NCBI GenBank assembly: GCA_965153455.1
Contig: OZ234501.1
Span: 14,508,001-14,572,000 of the forward strand
DNA from: Sphagnum compactum
Lineage: Eukaryota > Bryophyta > Sphagnopsida > Sphagnales
DNA: 64,000 nucleotides
Reading direction: 5' to 3'
Numbering within the stretch: the stretch's first letter is position 1; every line of letters begins with the position of its first letter. The notes under the pieces are model-generated. The model was given only the letters and a program-made list of their open reading frames with translations, was not told where the DNA came from and did no database searches. Below are positions 22,385 to 34,880 of the stretch, in pieces. A program made the translations under genes and the position numbers.

Positions 22385-22995
22385 ATGAACTATTTTGAGT
22401 TATTTTACCTTAGGTTATTATCAACTATTCCACCCTAAGCTAAGGCTATTCCACATTAAGATATTTTAGGTTATTTTATATAAGGTTATTATTGGCTATT
22501 CTAGGTTGTTTTAGCTTATGCTATTATATGTTATTTTAAGTTATTCTTGATTATCTTAGGTTATTTCACCTTACACTATTTTAGGTTATTATCAATTATT
22601 CTAAACTATTCCACCCTTGATTATTTTTTGCTATTATGGACTATTCCACCTTGAGTTATTTAAAGCTTTTTCAACTATTTTAAGAATAATACCTTAAGTT
22701 TTAGGCTATGTAACCCTAGGTTGTTCTAGGCTATTTTAGGGTATAACTTAAAATAACTTAAAATATAGCCTAAGGTAGAATAACTTATAATAGCTTAAGG
22801 TGGAGTAATAAAAAATAACCTTGGGTATAATAGCCTATACAATTTATAGTAATAACCTATAATAACCAATAATAACTTAGAATAACCCAAGGTGAAATAA
22901 CTTACAATAATTTTAAAAACCGAGAATAACACAAAAAACCTAAGGTACAATATTTGAAAATTACTTGGGGTACAATAATTTAGGGTATTTAAAGT
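22385..22995. repeat. Large fold-back of tandem 'aggttattttacc' motifs
   Basis: The left half (22385 to about 22735) is an array of short motifs such as 'ccttaggttatt', 'gctattcca' and 'taggttattttag'. The right half (about 22740-22995) is the same kind of array in reverse complement ('taaaataacttaaaatatag', 'cctaaggtagaataac'). The two halves could pair into a long imperfect hairpin centred near 22738. Terminal arms made of tandem repeats are the hallmark of fold-back transposons, but no target duplication is evident. Confidence 0.7.
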
Positions 22996-22999
22996 AACA

Positions 23000-24725
23000 A
23001 CATAAAAAAAAACATATTTATTATAGTGAATTACTTCAATGAGTAGTGTATTATGTTAATTAATTATGAAATATGATGGTTATATAATGACCTTATAATG
23101 ACATAATTTGAAACAAGATGAAATGATTAGGGCCCAATGAACCTATTTCATTTAAAAAGTCCTATAGTGATTTCAGATAATGAATTACACCCCATTTTGT
23201 ATCAATGGCCATGGGATGTCAAGGAAATGAACATTGATTAAAGAAGGTGAATTGCAAGATGACGATTAACGATGGGGGAACATGTGCACCTGACCTTTTC
23301 CTTCACAATTTTTTTGAAAAAAAACATGATTGAAAGACAAACATGATTTGGCCAATTTCGACATCAATATTATCTAGTTGGTCATTAATGGGACCTAAAT
23401 ACCACCTAAGGGGATGATTAAGTGCCAAATTGATCTTAAGTTTGGTGTGATGCTATAATAATAATCAATGTTCAATTTCTTATCGCACAATATAAAACAT
23501 GGGGAAATGCGCAAGTGAGTGCAAATGAAAGGGAAAATATTAAGTTGAGGGAACTAAAAAGGTGCACCATCATAACCAAAATCTTTACAAGCCTACAAAA
23601 GTATGGGGGTACAATAAACACCCTTCATGTGAACATCAACAATGTGTTTAATGTCTTAAAAACAATTGCCATTAGATTCTACAAACTAATAATTAACTTC
23701 CATTAATGTCTTGGATATAAGCTACTAATTTGTTGAATCTAATGGATTTTTTTTTTCATAATTCACATGTAGTTTTTCTTTTCATGATTAAATTGATCTG
23801 TAGAGAATGTGAAATAGTACTTTAACACCAAAGAATTGCTTGGTATTGGATCCAATTCTAGAATCTCTAAAAGTTTACATTTCAAGTCTAGTAGTTGGAT
23901 TTTCATTTCAAGGAATGTTGAGGGGGGGCGGGGGGGGGGGGGGGGGGGGGACACTTAATGTAAAGTTTGGGATCTACTTGTGTCAAATGACCATTTTTAG
24001 GGGGGATATTAGATAATTGTCCAACTTATTTTTTAATTCCTTATTATTATCATATATATATATATATATATATATAACATATTATATTAATTATCCATTA
24101 TTTCATATTATTACATACCCTATATAATACTTAAATTGAGTATTTGAATAAAGTATACCCTATTTTTAAAATAATTAAGTTATAATTTTTACCCAATAAC
24201 CAATATATTGCACTCTATATTTTATTCACATATTTTCTACTTTTTTTTACTAGTGTCCCCTAGGGGAGGAATGTTACTAAATAATGTCATCAATCTTGAT
24301 GATTACTCCCAATCATTTGAAACAAGCCATAAAAAATGTCTTGCATTCATTTTCTTGTAAACATTGCAAAATTTTCAATGTACTTATTAGATTCAATAAA
24401 TAAACAACAAACATGCATCAACAATTCTTAAGAGCACATGAGAAAAAAATAAAAATGCATTGCACTTTAGTTTTCATGTTAGTAATTGAGGCCACAAACA
24501 AAGGTTTTGGTGGATGCCATGGATCAATGATTCATTCAATTATGTTCAACATTGACAAGAACAAAATTAGATTTTAGGACAAGATTTTCAAGTAAAATTT
24601 CAAGTATTTATAAGAAAGGGCAAGAAGGCTCACAATGGCACAAATGATGAACATCTTATCAAATTTCAACCCCACATTGCACAATGTGACATGCTTTCAT
24701 AAAAAATCAAACATTCATGCCACCA
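23000..24725. other. Intergenic tract with G-run and TA microsatellite
   Basis: No gene is visible. A 29-bp G tract with one C (23922-23950) and a (TA)n run of about 25 bp (24052-24076) stand out. The rest is AT-rich, unassigned sequence. Confidence 0.5.
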
Positions 24726-25265
24726 TTGGGTGAAAACACACTATGGGTGAGCCATTCTTCACCCAAAAAAAATGATGGATAACAAGTATGATAGGTACAT
24801 ATGTAGTAAGTTGAAATCTTGATGGCATCTTTTGGAAATCCTAATCATAAGGAAAAAACTTTAGAATGTGCATAACAAGATTTTGCAACTCAAAGCTCAT
24901 TTTGAATCAAAGTTAAGTTTGATCCAATGATAAGATGAAGAGGATTGAATAAAATTAATCACTACTACAAAATGTGGGTGTAGTTTACTAGTCCCCGTTC
25001 ACTAAACCAATGATTTCACTACTTTTTCATTAGTCCCCATTCATTGCAACCAATGAATTCACTCAAAATCTAGTGAAGTCACTTGGCATATAGGGACACC
25101 TTTTGTTGTAGTGAATGTGCATAAAATATATAATGTACATTTTTTCAATGATCATAGAGTTTCATGTTTGTGGTTCATGACACATTACCAAACCAAAGAA
25201 AAATGAAAAATAATACAATGCCCACCTATAAAATCTTTTCATTTTTTTCAAGGTAATGGTTTTTT
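24726..25265 (+). repeat. Dispersed repeat R, copy 2, carrying a MITE
   Basis: This is the same sequence as 11188-11600, in the same orientation, interrupted at 24960-25113 by a CACTA-type MITE. Outside the insertion the two copies match closely through the 'gacacattaccaaaccaaag' block and its flanks. The pair shows that repeat R existed in this genome before the MITE inserted here. Confidence 0.8.
24960..25113. mobile_element. CACTA-type MITE, copy 2 (154 bp)
   Basis: Ends CACTACTACAAAA and TTTTGTTGTAGTG match copy 1 (1942-2052). The 3-bp duplication AAT flanks it (24957-24959 and 25114-25116), and the uninterrupted site survives at about 11425. It is 43 bp longer than copy 1 because an internal segment ('tagtccccgttca' to 'ccaatga..ttcac') is duplicated. 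No coding capacity; it depends on an autonomous CACTA element elsewhere. Confidence 0.92.
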
Positions 25266-25584
25266 CCCAAAAATAAGAATTTATTTTGCATTTATTACTT
25301 AAGAAATGCAAATATATTTGAATCTTCTTTTGATGATTGACCAATGCTGAACAATCAAAATACAATCACAAAATATCAAACCATCTAAATAACAACAATT
25401 CAAAATTTGAATTACATTTAAGCCATTTGAACATTGAACTTGATGAAAACTCAAACCAAAATTTCAATTCAAAATCTAAAACATTTTTTCATCATCTATG
25501 TTAAGGTCATTTTCCCAAGATATGTATCAAGAAGAAGTTGTTGGCCAAATCCAAACATTTCATCATCTTCTCAAGGACGACATG

Positions 25585-27885
25585 GATGTTAGTTCATGAA
25601 CCTATGAGCACGAGCATGAGCAAGCAAGCATGAACAAATGAGCAACAATGAATCTTTTTAAAAATATTACGTCCATGTGGGTAGAATATTCAAAGAATAT
25701 TCATTGACACGTAGGACATAATCTTCGCTGATGTGGAAGAATATTCTACCATGTGTCCATGGATGAATGATTTTTATGGATGAAAAAAGGATGAACTTTA
25801 TTTTGAAGGTTGCCAACAAATGTTATTTTTCCAGAAAATTGAATAAAAAAAATAGGGTCGAAACAATTTATGTTGGTTTCTTTCAACACAAATCCACAAA
25901 TGAAATGTTGAAGTCACAATTTAAAGCCATGTTTCGTATTCTTTTAATATGAAATATCTTTAAGCTATGCAACATCTAAACCATGCAGAATGTTAAATTA
26001 AATCCAATAGACCCATCAATTCGAACATTAATTGTTCACCACCAAACAACATGTGCTTATTAGAAACAAAAACAATATGAAACAACCCATGACACTTCAC
26101 ATTGCATACACCAATGAACAAGTTTTTTTTAAAAAAAATTGTTCACACTTTCAACCTCTAACATCTAACACGATCCTTACTACTTGCAGAATCAAATTCC
26201 TTTTTTCCCTATACTACTAATTTGCCCGAATTACACAATAAGCCTCTCTTTTACAATGGTCAGAGGAAAATTCAAGATCACCAATTTTCACACCAAACAC
26301 ATTGGAATCAATGATTGAATATACATTAATTTCAAGCATACTTGAAAGAATATGTGAGATGACAACAAACCCTTAGAAATGTCAAAAAGATGATAGTTGG
26401 TTACTCCCCTTCCAACATCTGCTAGAAATCAGAACATGGGGAAAAAAATTGAAAAGAAAAATAGACAAAATAGATGAATGGGTGGCTTGGCAATGGGTGA
26501 ACACGAAGATAGAAAAAAAAGTTCTTATAATATTGAAATAAACTATAAACATTCCAAAGGAGGATATGGAAGACTACCACTGGATAATGTTCACACATGC
26601 CATGGATTTTTTAAAAGAGTGTGCAAGTTTGAAAAAACCCATTCCATAACACTTTTTCACAAGTTTATTCAGCAATTTGTCAATAGAGGATTTAGTAACC
26701 CTTGGAAACCTGTTATCAACAGAATTTTTGAAACCCCAAAGACGACTTTATGTAACTCCAAGCAAATGTGTTTGGTTGCCAAATGATTTAATGAACATAG
26801 TTTTAAAACCACCAGTGAATCATCGAATGAGAGGGCCGACCCCAAAACCATGAAACGTGTAAAATAGTTGAAAGAAACAACAGATCAACAACTGAAGGAG
26901 GAAGGATAATACAATTGCTTGCAATAAATTGTGGAACAATGCAAGTGTTAAAATGAATATTGGTTGAAGCTAAACACTTAAATTGATTATTGAAAAAATC
27001 GAATGAACTAATGTTGAGACAAAAAACCATGAACTTGAAGCAGCCACTAAAAAATCTCACGAGCACCACTAAATTTGGATATGTTCCCAATGGTAGAAAG
27101 AGGAAATCTCAAGATTGTAGATGTAGAGATGCAAGTAGTGAGTAATGGGGATATTACAATCGCTTGCAATATTATAAGATATATGGGATGGTGATGAATA
27201 TGTTTTTGACAATGCTTCTAAGCAACCTACAACGAAAACAATGTACAAGTATGGGGGATGTTCACAAGGAAATTCACCAGGCCATCAATCTAGCCACGTG
27301 GTTTTCACATGATGAAAAATGCATCAAATTAAATACATCCAAGATGTGTAATTTCCAATCCAATTATTAATTGAAGCTTGAAAAATGTTTTGAGTGTTTC
27401 ATACTTGAAATGAAAGATTTTGTAGGAGTGCAATGAAGTATAGGAATAATACTTGCCAGAAGGTATGAACTGGACACATGGCATATATAAAAAAATGCAA
27501 ACAAAAAAATGGAACGAAGCCACATCAGGCCCAAGGGCTAGTGAGGTGATCATAATTACATGTTACACACACCGCACATGACACAAGTAAGAAACATAGC
27601 TGTTCAACCAATTAAACATTTTAGTGAAGTTAGTTCCATCCAAACAGTCTAAAGAATGTTAGATAGTTTTAAAGAGATCATTGAATGAAATAATTAAAAA
27701 ACGACCTTATAAAAATATGTCCTTTGAGAGATGTTTACAACTTTGTAACATTGCATGAGTAGAGTTTATATCTTTCATTGAGCTTCCATGTAGCGAACAC
27801 AGAAAACAAGTTTTGAGTTGAATTGTTCATTTGCACAATGTCACGATATCCATACCCCAAGCACTCTTGTTGAGATCATTTGATT
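25585..27885 (+). repeat. Dispersed unit S, copy 2
   Basis: Plus-strand counterpart of 13165-15245 (minus). It retains a degraded version of the coding remnant (26478-26786: GGLAMGEHEDRKK..., FHKFIQQFVN). It differs by carrying the 'attataagatatatgggat' (KIYG) block at 27100-27340, upstream of the 'aactggacacatggc' block; in copy 1 that KIYG block lies on the far side, at 12929-13150. So one copy has been rearranged or has received an extra piece. Confidence 0.75.
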
Positions 27886-28384
27886 TGTTCCATAGTGCTC
27901 TCCTCGAAGATGAAGCGTTATCATTACATAAATTGATATTATAAACTTCAATGAACGACAAACAATGTATTGAAGGAATGTGGTGAAATAGAATGTGATG
28001 CATTAAATGCTATAATGGTTTGGTAGTAATTATAAATAGTTTCATTGTAGCTCTAAAGTTGCAAAAGAGAGCAAGATTTGAGACTTTTTCAAGTTTACGT
28101 TGTTGTGAAGAAAGCGGTTAAGATTCTATCAAATATATTTTTCCTCACACCTTTTTGAATTGTCTCTAAGTGGAATAGCTTGGAAAATATACCATCAAAA
28201 GTGTTGCTGGATCAAAAAACTTAAAACCTACCAAGTATAAAACCTATCAAAGCAAGATGCATAAGATGCACAAGAGAAACAACATTCTGAAGAACTCATG
28301 CAAAGGGATTCAAAGAGCTACCATTTTAGAATGGAAAAATTGTATCTCAAGTATAAGTGAAATATAATCAAAGGCAAAAAAAAT

Positions 28385-28875
28385 TAATAAGCGTCCTAAA
28401 CATTAGCTTCTTTTGCTTCATCATCAATGAACATCTCAACACCAAGATGGTAATGGGTCCTAGGCTCTAGAGATGGGGGGACAAATCATAAGTCCACCAA
28501 CGCAACTGTAGATGCTTCAGCATATGATGGCAAAATAAAGCTTTGAAGGGGACTCTAAAGGAAATAAGGGTGAACAAAGAATGGCACATGTTGTCTTTTC
28601 AATCCGCCGACCTCTCTATAGATAAAAACAAAACACATTTTAAAAAACTAAAAACATTGAAAATTTTAAGTTGCATAATTAGAAAGGTGCAGCTAGACTT
28701 ATTCACAATTGAGATTAATTTTGGCTCTCTTTTGGATGGGAGAATCCTCATCAAGGTTGAAGCCAAGCCTAAAAATATTCTTGCCTAACTCTACATTCAA
28801 AAGTGGTTTGAGAACTTCACGAAAGATTTTTGAATCAACCTCTAGAACAAGATCAGCTTCCCTAGCCTTCGGTGA
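28385..28875 (-). pseudogene. Unrecognised minus-strand coding remnant
   Basis: On the minus strand 28880-28700 reads PKAREADLVLEVDSKIFREV then GKNIFRLGFNLDEDSPIQKR and AKINLNCE before a stop. It lies just after a 3' splice-like TTCTTACAG (about 28892-28900), though a TAA falls in frame between them. Further along, 28525-28396 reads ASTVALVDL, stop, FVPPSLEPRTHYHLGVEMF and IDDEAKEANV, stop. The composition looks like real protein and not random AT-rich translation. No family is recognised; broken. Confidence 0.4.
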
Positions 28876-29419
28876 GCATGAATATTATTCCCTGTAAGAA
28901 AAATCAAATGCAAAAGTAAGAGAAACAAAAGGTTGTAGAAATAACTTGGAATCAAAAATAAAATAAAATGAGATGAAAGAAAATACATGTCTTGCAATTA
29001 AAGTTCACAAAAGCAAAATTTGGTGGTGAATAAACATTGATAAAAACTTATAGTGTCACTAGTAGAAATCAGCCAAAATGTAACCACTCCATTTACGACT
29101 ACATGCGACTAGTAGTCATTTACGATTAGATTTGGGAACGTTTGCAACTACAGGACCATATTTCAACTATTTTGGTCATTTTCACAATTATGATGCAACT
29201 ATTAGAAAATTTCATCCTATTGGTTGGATCAATTCTACATTTATTTCATCCATTAATAAGTTGATATGTCCCATTAGTCACAATAATCACCAAATTAGTT
29301 GCATCCTAAAGGTATTCTACAATGACATAAGGGTGTATTTTAATGTACGTACTAAATTATATATATATAATATGCATATGTATGTATATTGTTCATATAA
29401 TGAATATCAAAATTAATAT

Positions 29420-30660
29420 TTGAACTTTCAATTTTTTATTCAAATCTAAAAAATGATATTTCAATTCTGAAAACTATTATTTTATTTTTAAAAAATATAC
29501 TAGAATTTGAAACTTGATATTTGAATCTGAAAATTATTATTTCAATTGTTTAAAAAATTATTTGAATTTCAAATTTTTGATTTGAATATGATTTTTTCAA
29601 TTTAAATTCAAAAAGGCTTATTTGATCTAAAAATTGATATTTGAATTCTAAATTAATATTTTTAAATCCAAAAAAAATATTTCAATTCAGAAAATTATTA
29701 ATTGATTATATAGACATTTTAATTTTGAATATTTTTATATGAATATGAAAATTTATATTTGAACTCAAAAATTATGCATTTAAATTTTAAATAATTATTT
29801 GATTTGAACCTGAAATTTCAATTCCAAATTATTATTTTGGATTCTCAAAATTAATACTTCAAGTCTAAAAATTTATTGAGTCTAAAAATGGACATTTCAA
29901 TTTTGAATATTGTTATTTGAATCTGAAAATTGACATTTCCATTCTGGAAATTGTTATTTATATTCAAAAAATTTATTTGATCTAAAAATTGATATTTGAA
30001 TTCTAAATTATTATTCTCGAATCTAAAAATTAGTATTTCAATTTAAGAAATTATTTGACTTGAAAGTTGAAATTTGAATTCCAAATTATTATTTTGGATT
30101 TTCGAAATTAATATTTCAATTCAGAAAATTGTTAAATGTCTTAAAATGGACATTTCAATTTTGAATATTGTTATTTGAATCTTAAAATTGACATTTCAAT
30201 TCTGGAAATTGTTATTTAAATTCATAAAATTTATTTGATCTAAAAATTGGTATTTGAATTCTAAATTATTATTTTCGTATCTAAAAATTAGTTTTCAATT
30301 CAAAAAACTATATTGAGTTTAAAAATTGACATTTTGATTTAAAATATTTTTATTTGGACTTGAAATTTGATATTTGGATTGTGAAGTTTAAAATTTCAAT
30401 TTTAATTTGACTTGAAGGTTGAAATTTGAATTCCAAATTATTATTTTGGATTTTCGAAATTAATATTTAAATTCAGAAAATTGTTAATGGACATTCTAAT
30501 TTTAAATATTATAATTTGAATCTGAAAATTGAAATTCCAATTCTGAAATTTGTTATTTAACTTCAAAAAACTTATTTGATCTAAAAATTGATATTTGAAT
30601 TCTAAATTACTATGTTGGAATCTTAAATTTATATTTTAATTCAAAAAAGTATTGGTTGAA
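29420..30660. repeat. Degenerate AT-rich internal repeats
   Basis: Sequence built on variants of 'atttgaattctaaattatta' and 'tttatttgatctaaaaattg'. The latter block starts near 29617, 29972, 30230 and 30571, so the repeat is of higher order with uneven spacing (about 260-350 bp). It lies inside the CACTA-like element and has no coding potential. Confidence 0.7.
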
Positions 30661-31835
30661 TTTTAAGGGTTTTTCCTACTAATGTTATCCATAATAAATC
30701 ACTTTTATAAATAATTATAAATGATTATGTTTATTAAATCTAAGTTACATAAAATTATTATTGTGTGTAATATATATTTGTATGTTATATAATTTATATT
30801 CTTATATTAGAAGAAATTAATTAATATAATTAATGTTACATTACTTTAAAATCATTGTAATTAGTTCAGATAAGAATTAATTAGTATATGCATAATTATT
30901 TTCTAATTGAAAATAATTATTCACACTCTTTAATTTATAAGTTCAAACTAGAATTAAAATTTTGGAAAAATGACAATGTAGTTAAAATAATTATTTTATT
31001 GATTTTAATTTCATGAGTTATTGTATATATATATATATATAAATTTAATGATTAATCTTCTATGATAAATATTTTATAGTAATTTTACAGTAATTATGAA
31101 AATTAATGTTATGTTTAACAAATTATTGTATTTATAATTAACAATTACCAAGAGAAAAAAATTACTTGACCTACAATAATTTTTACAAAAATAAATGTAA
31201 TTATAAAATAAGTAATGTAATTAGTTGAATAATAATTTTTCAAAAATTTGTTACTTTCTAATAGCAATTGTTAATTCATTACTTATAATTTTAACATAAA
31301 TATTTAAAATAGTTTTATATTAATCATATTATATATAATTCGATCAAATTCTAAAAAATAATAAAATATTTTAGTTATTTAATTATTTATGAGTTATGTA
31401 TTAATAACTTGTGAGTAACTAGATAGTTAGTTAGTTAAATATTAAGAAGTTATTACTTATTTAAGTAATTGATAATGAATATTGAATATTTGTAGTGTAT
31501 AATATATAAATTAAATACATGTAAATTTAATCATTATTAATTAAATGATTATCTAGTTATCTAGTATTTGAATTGTTTAGAAATCTAAAAACTAAGAAAG
31601 TAAGGCATGAAGAAAGTTTTGGAATTACAACTTAGTTTGTGAGGAAGTTGCAAGTTCAAAATTTATCCCATGTTGTTTGTTTTTCATTCCTATTTTGATC
31701 ACTATATAAACAAAGGGGTGTGGTCATCCAATTTCACATTAAGAAATTTGTGCACATGGGATGAGCTAATCAAAAAGCTCAACCCAAAACAAAAAAACAA
31801 ATTATGCACATTTTAAAAATATTTACTTTCCTAAC

Positions 31836-32055
31836 CTACTTATCTACCTAGCTAGGTAGGTATTTAGTTTGACCTACCCACCTAGGTTGACCTATGTACC
31901 TACCTACTTAAATACCTACCTATATGAGTAAGTATTTAACCTAGGAACGTAAAACCTACCTATTTATTTTTAAACCTAGGTAGGTAGGTTAGTATGTAGC
32001 CTAGGTTTGTAGGCACCTATTTATGTACCTACCCAAGTACTTACCAACCTAATAT
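31836..32055. repeat. ACCT/AGGT cryptic microsatellite with inverted blocks
   Basis: Runs of 'acctacctacc' and 'aggtaggtagg' alternate, including the palindrome-like 'tacctagctaggta', so the tract can fold on itself. It is degenerate, not a clean simple repeat. A smaller tract of the same kind is at about 18865-18890. Confidence 0.7.
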
Positions 32056-32899
32056 TAATTTTTTTATTAAATTATTTTTTTAATGCCACGTGGCATACTT
32101 ACATTGGGCCACGTGTCATAATATAAGATCATCCAAGTATTTGAATTGAACGTCCTAGATTATTTCAAAATAATAATAATAATAATATTTTATAATCAAA
32201 TATTAAGACACATGGCAGCACATCATTTGCCCTCAATTGTGACCAAAATAGTTGCATCTTAATCGCATGTGACAATACGTATACACTAGAGTCAAAGGAT
32301 GAAATGTATTTGTTGATTTTTTCTTTCATACAATACCCTTTGTCATTTACGACTAGTTTATTACATGTGACTTGTTTTAGGCGACTAAAGGGATTTTAGT
32401 TGCAAAATGTCTCTTGTGACTAAAATTTAGTCACAAAGACTAGTCGAAAATACATGTTTTTCTTCTAGTGACACCTGCTTGTTTTTTGACTACATTTGTG
32501 ATATCTTTTTAAAAAATATTCTTAAAATATTCTTGGAATATTCTTGAAAAATCTTTTAAGAAGTTAAAATTTTTTTTCATACAATTTTATTAAGGTTTAT
32601 GTTAAAAATTTGGTAAAAAAAGTCATTTTTCAAAAGGAATCAAATCCATTTACAAGTCCTTTTACTATTTAAAAACAAGTGTTATAATGTTTAATGAATG
32701 TTTTTGGTATTTTTTAATTCATTGGATTAATTTCAAATTAATTCACATGTTCCCATGATATATTAAAAATATAACTATGTAAACAAATCTTATGATTTCA
32801 ACATCAAGTTAAATTATGACTTTAAAATGTGAAAAAACCAAGTAAGCGTTACACTTGTTATGGTACGTGTTATTATGAGTGCACCTTAGCATAATGTGC

Positions 32900-34880
32900 T
32901 TTCACCTAAGGAGGGATGAATAAAAAGAAATAAATGATTTTATAAAGGTGGAAGGAGGTGTGCATTGTAAGAAACATAATGGCCATTGCATGAAAAATGA
33001 GTTAGAATCCTAAAACCTATTTGAACATCACCCATTCTAAAAAGAAGATCCACATGTTGAATCTCTTTTAGTAGAGTGTCTTTGATAAAAGATGAGGTGA
33101 GTGTTGAAATGCCCAATGGAACCTTAAAGATTTTAATTCCTTTTAATGGGATGGTAAATTGGGATGGAATGTTGAAGTCAGGTGGTAGGCTAGAAGGTGA
33201 CCATGTTACACATTTCTGAGGTTGGATAGAAAGACCTATCACATATAGTTCTGTTTGGAAATGTTCATATGTAGATGATACAATTGAAGGGGGACCTATG
33301 ATGTGAGTGTCATCTACAATGGATGGAAATAGACAAGAAAAAAAATCATTAATTATAGAATGTAAATCCTTAAAATGGGTTAAAGTAAATAATACCCTTC
33401 CCAAAGGATTTTTTGACAAGTTCCATGCTAGATGGGATGATTGTGACTTCACAACCGCCCATAGTTGCAATTTCAAATTGGTGCGAAGAGAAATGTGTTG
33501 TAGAGGCATTGTGGAATTGAAGGCATAAAACACAATTTGTGAGTTGATATAATGTTTCTCCCATTGTAATGGGATGAACTCCACTTGAAATCTTGATCAT
33601 GGTTAAGAGGCAGGCTGCTCCAAAGACTCATGCAATTCAAAGTGGTTGTGATCCTATGTAATATGATAACAAAGTAGAAACAATTAAAAGAATCCATTTG
33701 CTGAATCTTTTGAGTAAAAAAAATCTTGAAGGTGAGCAAAAACCATTCCAGAAGAATCATTTGCTAATAAATGTGACATGTGTTGGAATGCCATATTGAA
33801 GGAATAAGAAAAAAAATTCAAGGTCCTGGTCTAGTTTGTCTTTTAAGAGAAGCAAGAAATAGCCATTTGATTCAAGGTGTAATGTGATGAAAGCTTAGGT
33901 GGTGTCGGAAGATGTGGGTGAAGGGGAAAATGGTGCCAAAGTGCAAGTTGCTTGGGAGTATTCTTTTGCATGTCTAAAAACTAAATTGCAAAGAAGGCAT
34001 TTATGAACTTAAGGATCATGTTGAGGAAAAGGCACTTAGTTTGGACTTATTGCCAAAACTTGGGATCGAAAAAAAACTCATCCTGCAAGTTTTCCAATCA
34101 CTTGTTAGAAAACATTCGAATTGAACCCGTGTATCTTTATGCCATGTTGCCCTACCATGAAGTGCACAGCGAGACACCATAGGGATAACAAGAAGAACAA
34201 GTGCCAAAATGCCACATCATTGGGGTCATGTGTTAGTTTATCCAATGGAAAACAAAATGCCATTTGTACATCACGTTGTATTAAGTGGTAGGGATGTGAT
34301 TGTATAATCGAAGATGATGAAAGTTTAAATGAAAGGACTCGAAAACATTCAATGACAAAACCCAAGTCCAAGTTGATGCAGACGAGGTGGGAATAAGGGA
34401 GGGTATTGAGTTAAGATGGTCACAGGGGTTGGGATTAAATGAATTGGATGCTTAACAAGAATGTTGATGATGAGTTAACCTTTGATTGGTAAATTGGTGC
34501 CCATGAACGGGACAAAAAAATTTAAATGGAAGTTGTGAACGTGTTGAAAAAATTGGGGTAGGTTGGAGGGCCCGATCATGGGCAACTATAGGGGTAGATA
34601 GAATGAAAAGGGGAAAATTTCCTACCTGTGGATGATCAAAGGGGTTTGGGAAAATGTAAGGTTGGGGCCCCACATTCACATGAAGGGCTGGGGGTCGATA
34701 GGGGAAATTAGCAGGTGGTCTGTGGTTTGTTAAAATGGGAGGGGAAATTAGTGGGTGGTTCATGGTTTGCATGGAAGATGGGGTGAAAAATAAGTTTGTG
34801 GTGGCACATGATAAAACAAATGGGTAATGAAAATTATGAGGTTTGATAAGACATGATGAATTAAAGGACATGGGATGTTG
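32900..34880 (-). mobile_element. Dead LINE (non-LTR retrotransposon) with reverse transcriptase remnant
   Basis: In transcription order on the minus strand there is first a Pro-rich frame with a zinc-finger-like CPVHGHQFTNQRLTHHQHSC (34871-34452). Next is a stretch matching the pre-RT part of plant LINE proteins (DPNDVAFWHLFFL and, after a frameshift, VQFECFLTSDW; 34371-34016). Then comes the RT core: GVHPITMGETLYQLTN, HQFEIATMGGCE, NPLGRVLFTLTHF, the VDDTH active-site box at about 33303-33317, LSIQPQKCVTWSPSSLPPDF, and GDVQIGFRILTHF (33600-32940). Several frameshifts are present. RT motif A is missing: GGCE (about 33450) is joined directly to VTIIPSSM, which normally lies many residues later. 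The element cannot be active. Confidence 0.85.

Larger units (their letters stand above)
29057..32470. mobile_element. Non-autonomous CACTA-like element (3.4 kb)
   Basis: The left end reads CACTAGTAGAAA and the right end TTTTTCTTCTAGTG, giving inverted termini that match at 11 of 12 bases. The ends share subterminal motifs: 'gtcatttacga(t/c)tag' at 29115-29129 and 32342-32356, with repeated 'gcgacta/gactaaa' words. Inside there is no transposase, only AT-rich repeats and ACCT/AGGT tracts. The flanking bases are TGT and ACA, not a direct 3-bp duplication; together with the termini they extend the inverted repeat (GTGTCACTAG / CTAGTGACAC). The superfamily call is therefore likely but not certain. 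Confidence 0.65.

Noticed and set aside
25600-25640. Short repeats 'gagcacgagcatgagcaag' considered as a CRISPR-like array
   Set aside because: Irregular simple repeat in a plant dispersed element; no spacers or cas genes.
33307-33528. Plus-strand frame within the LINE region
   Set aside because: Antisense of the reverse transcriptase core.
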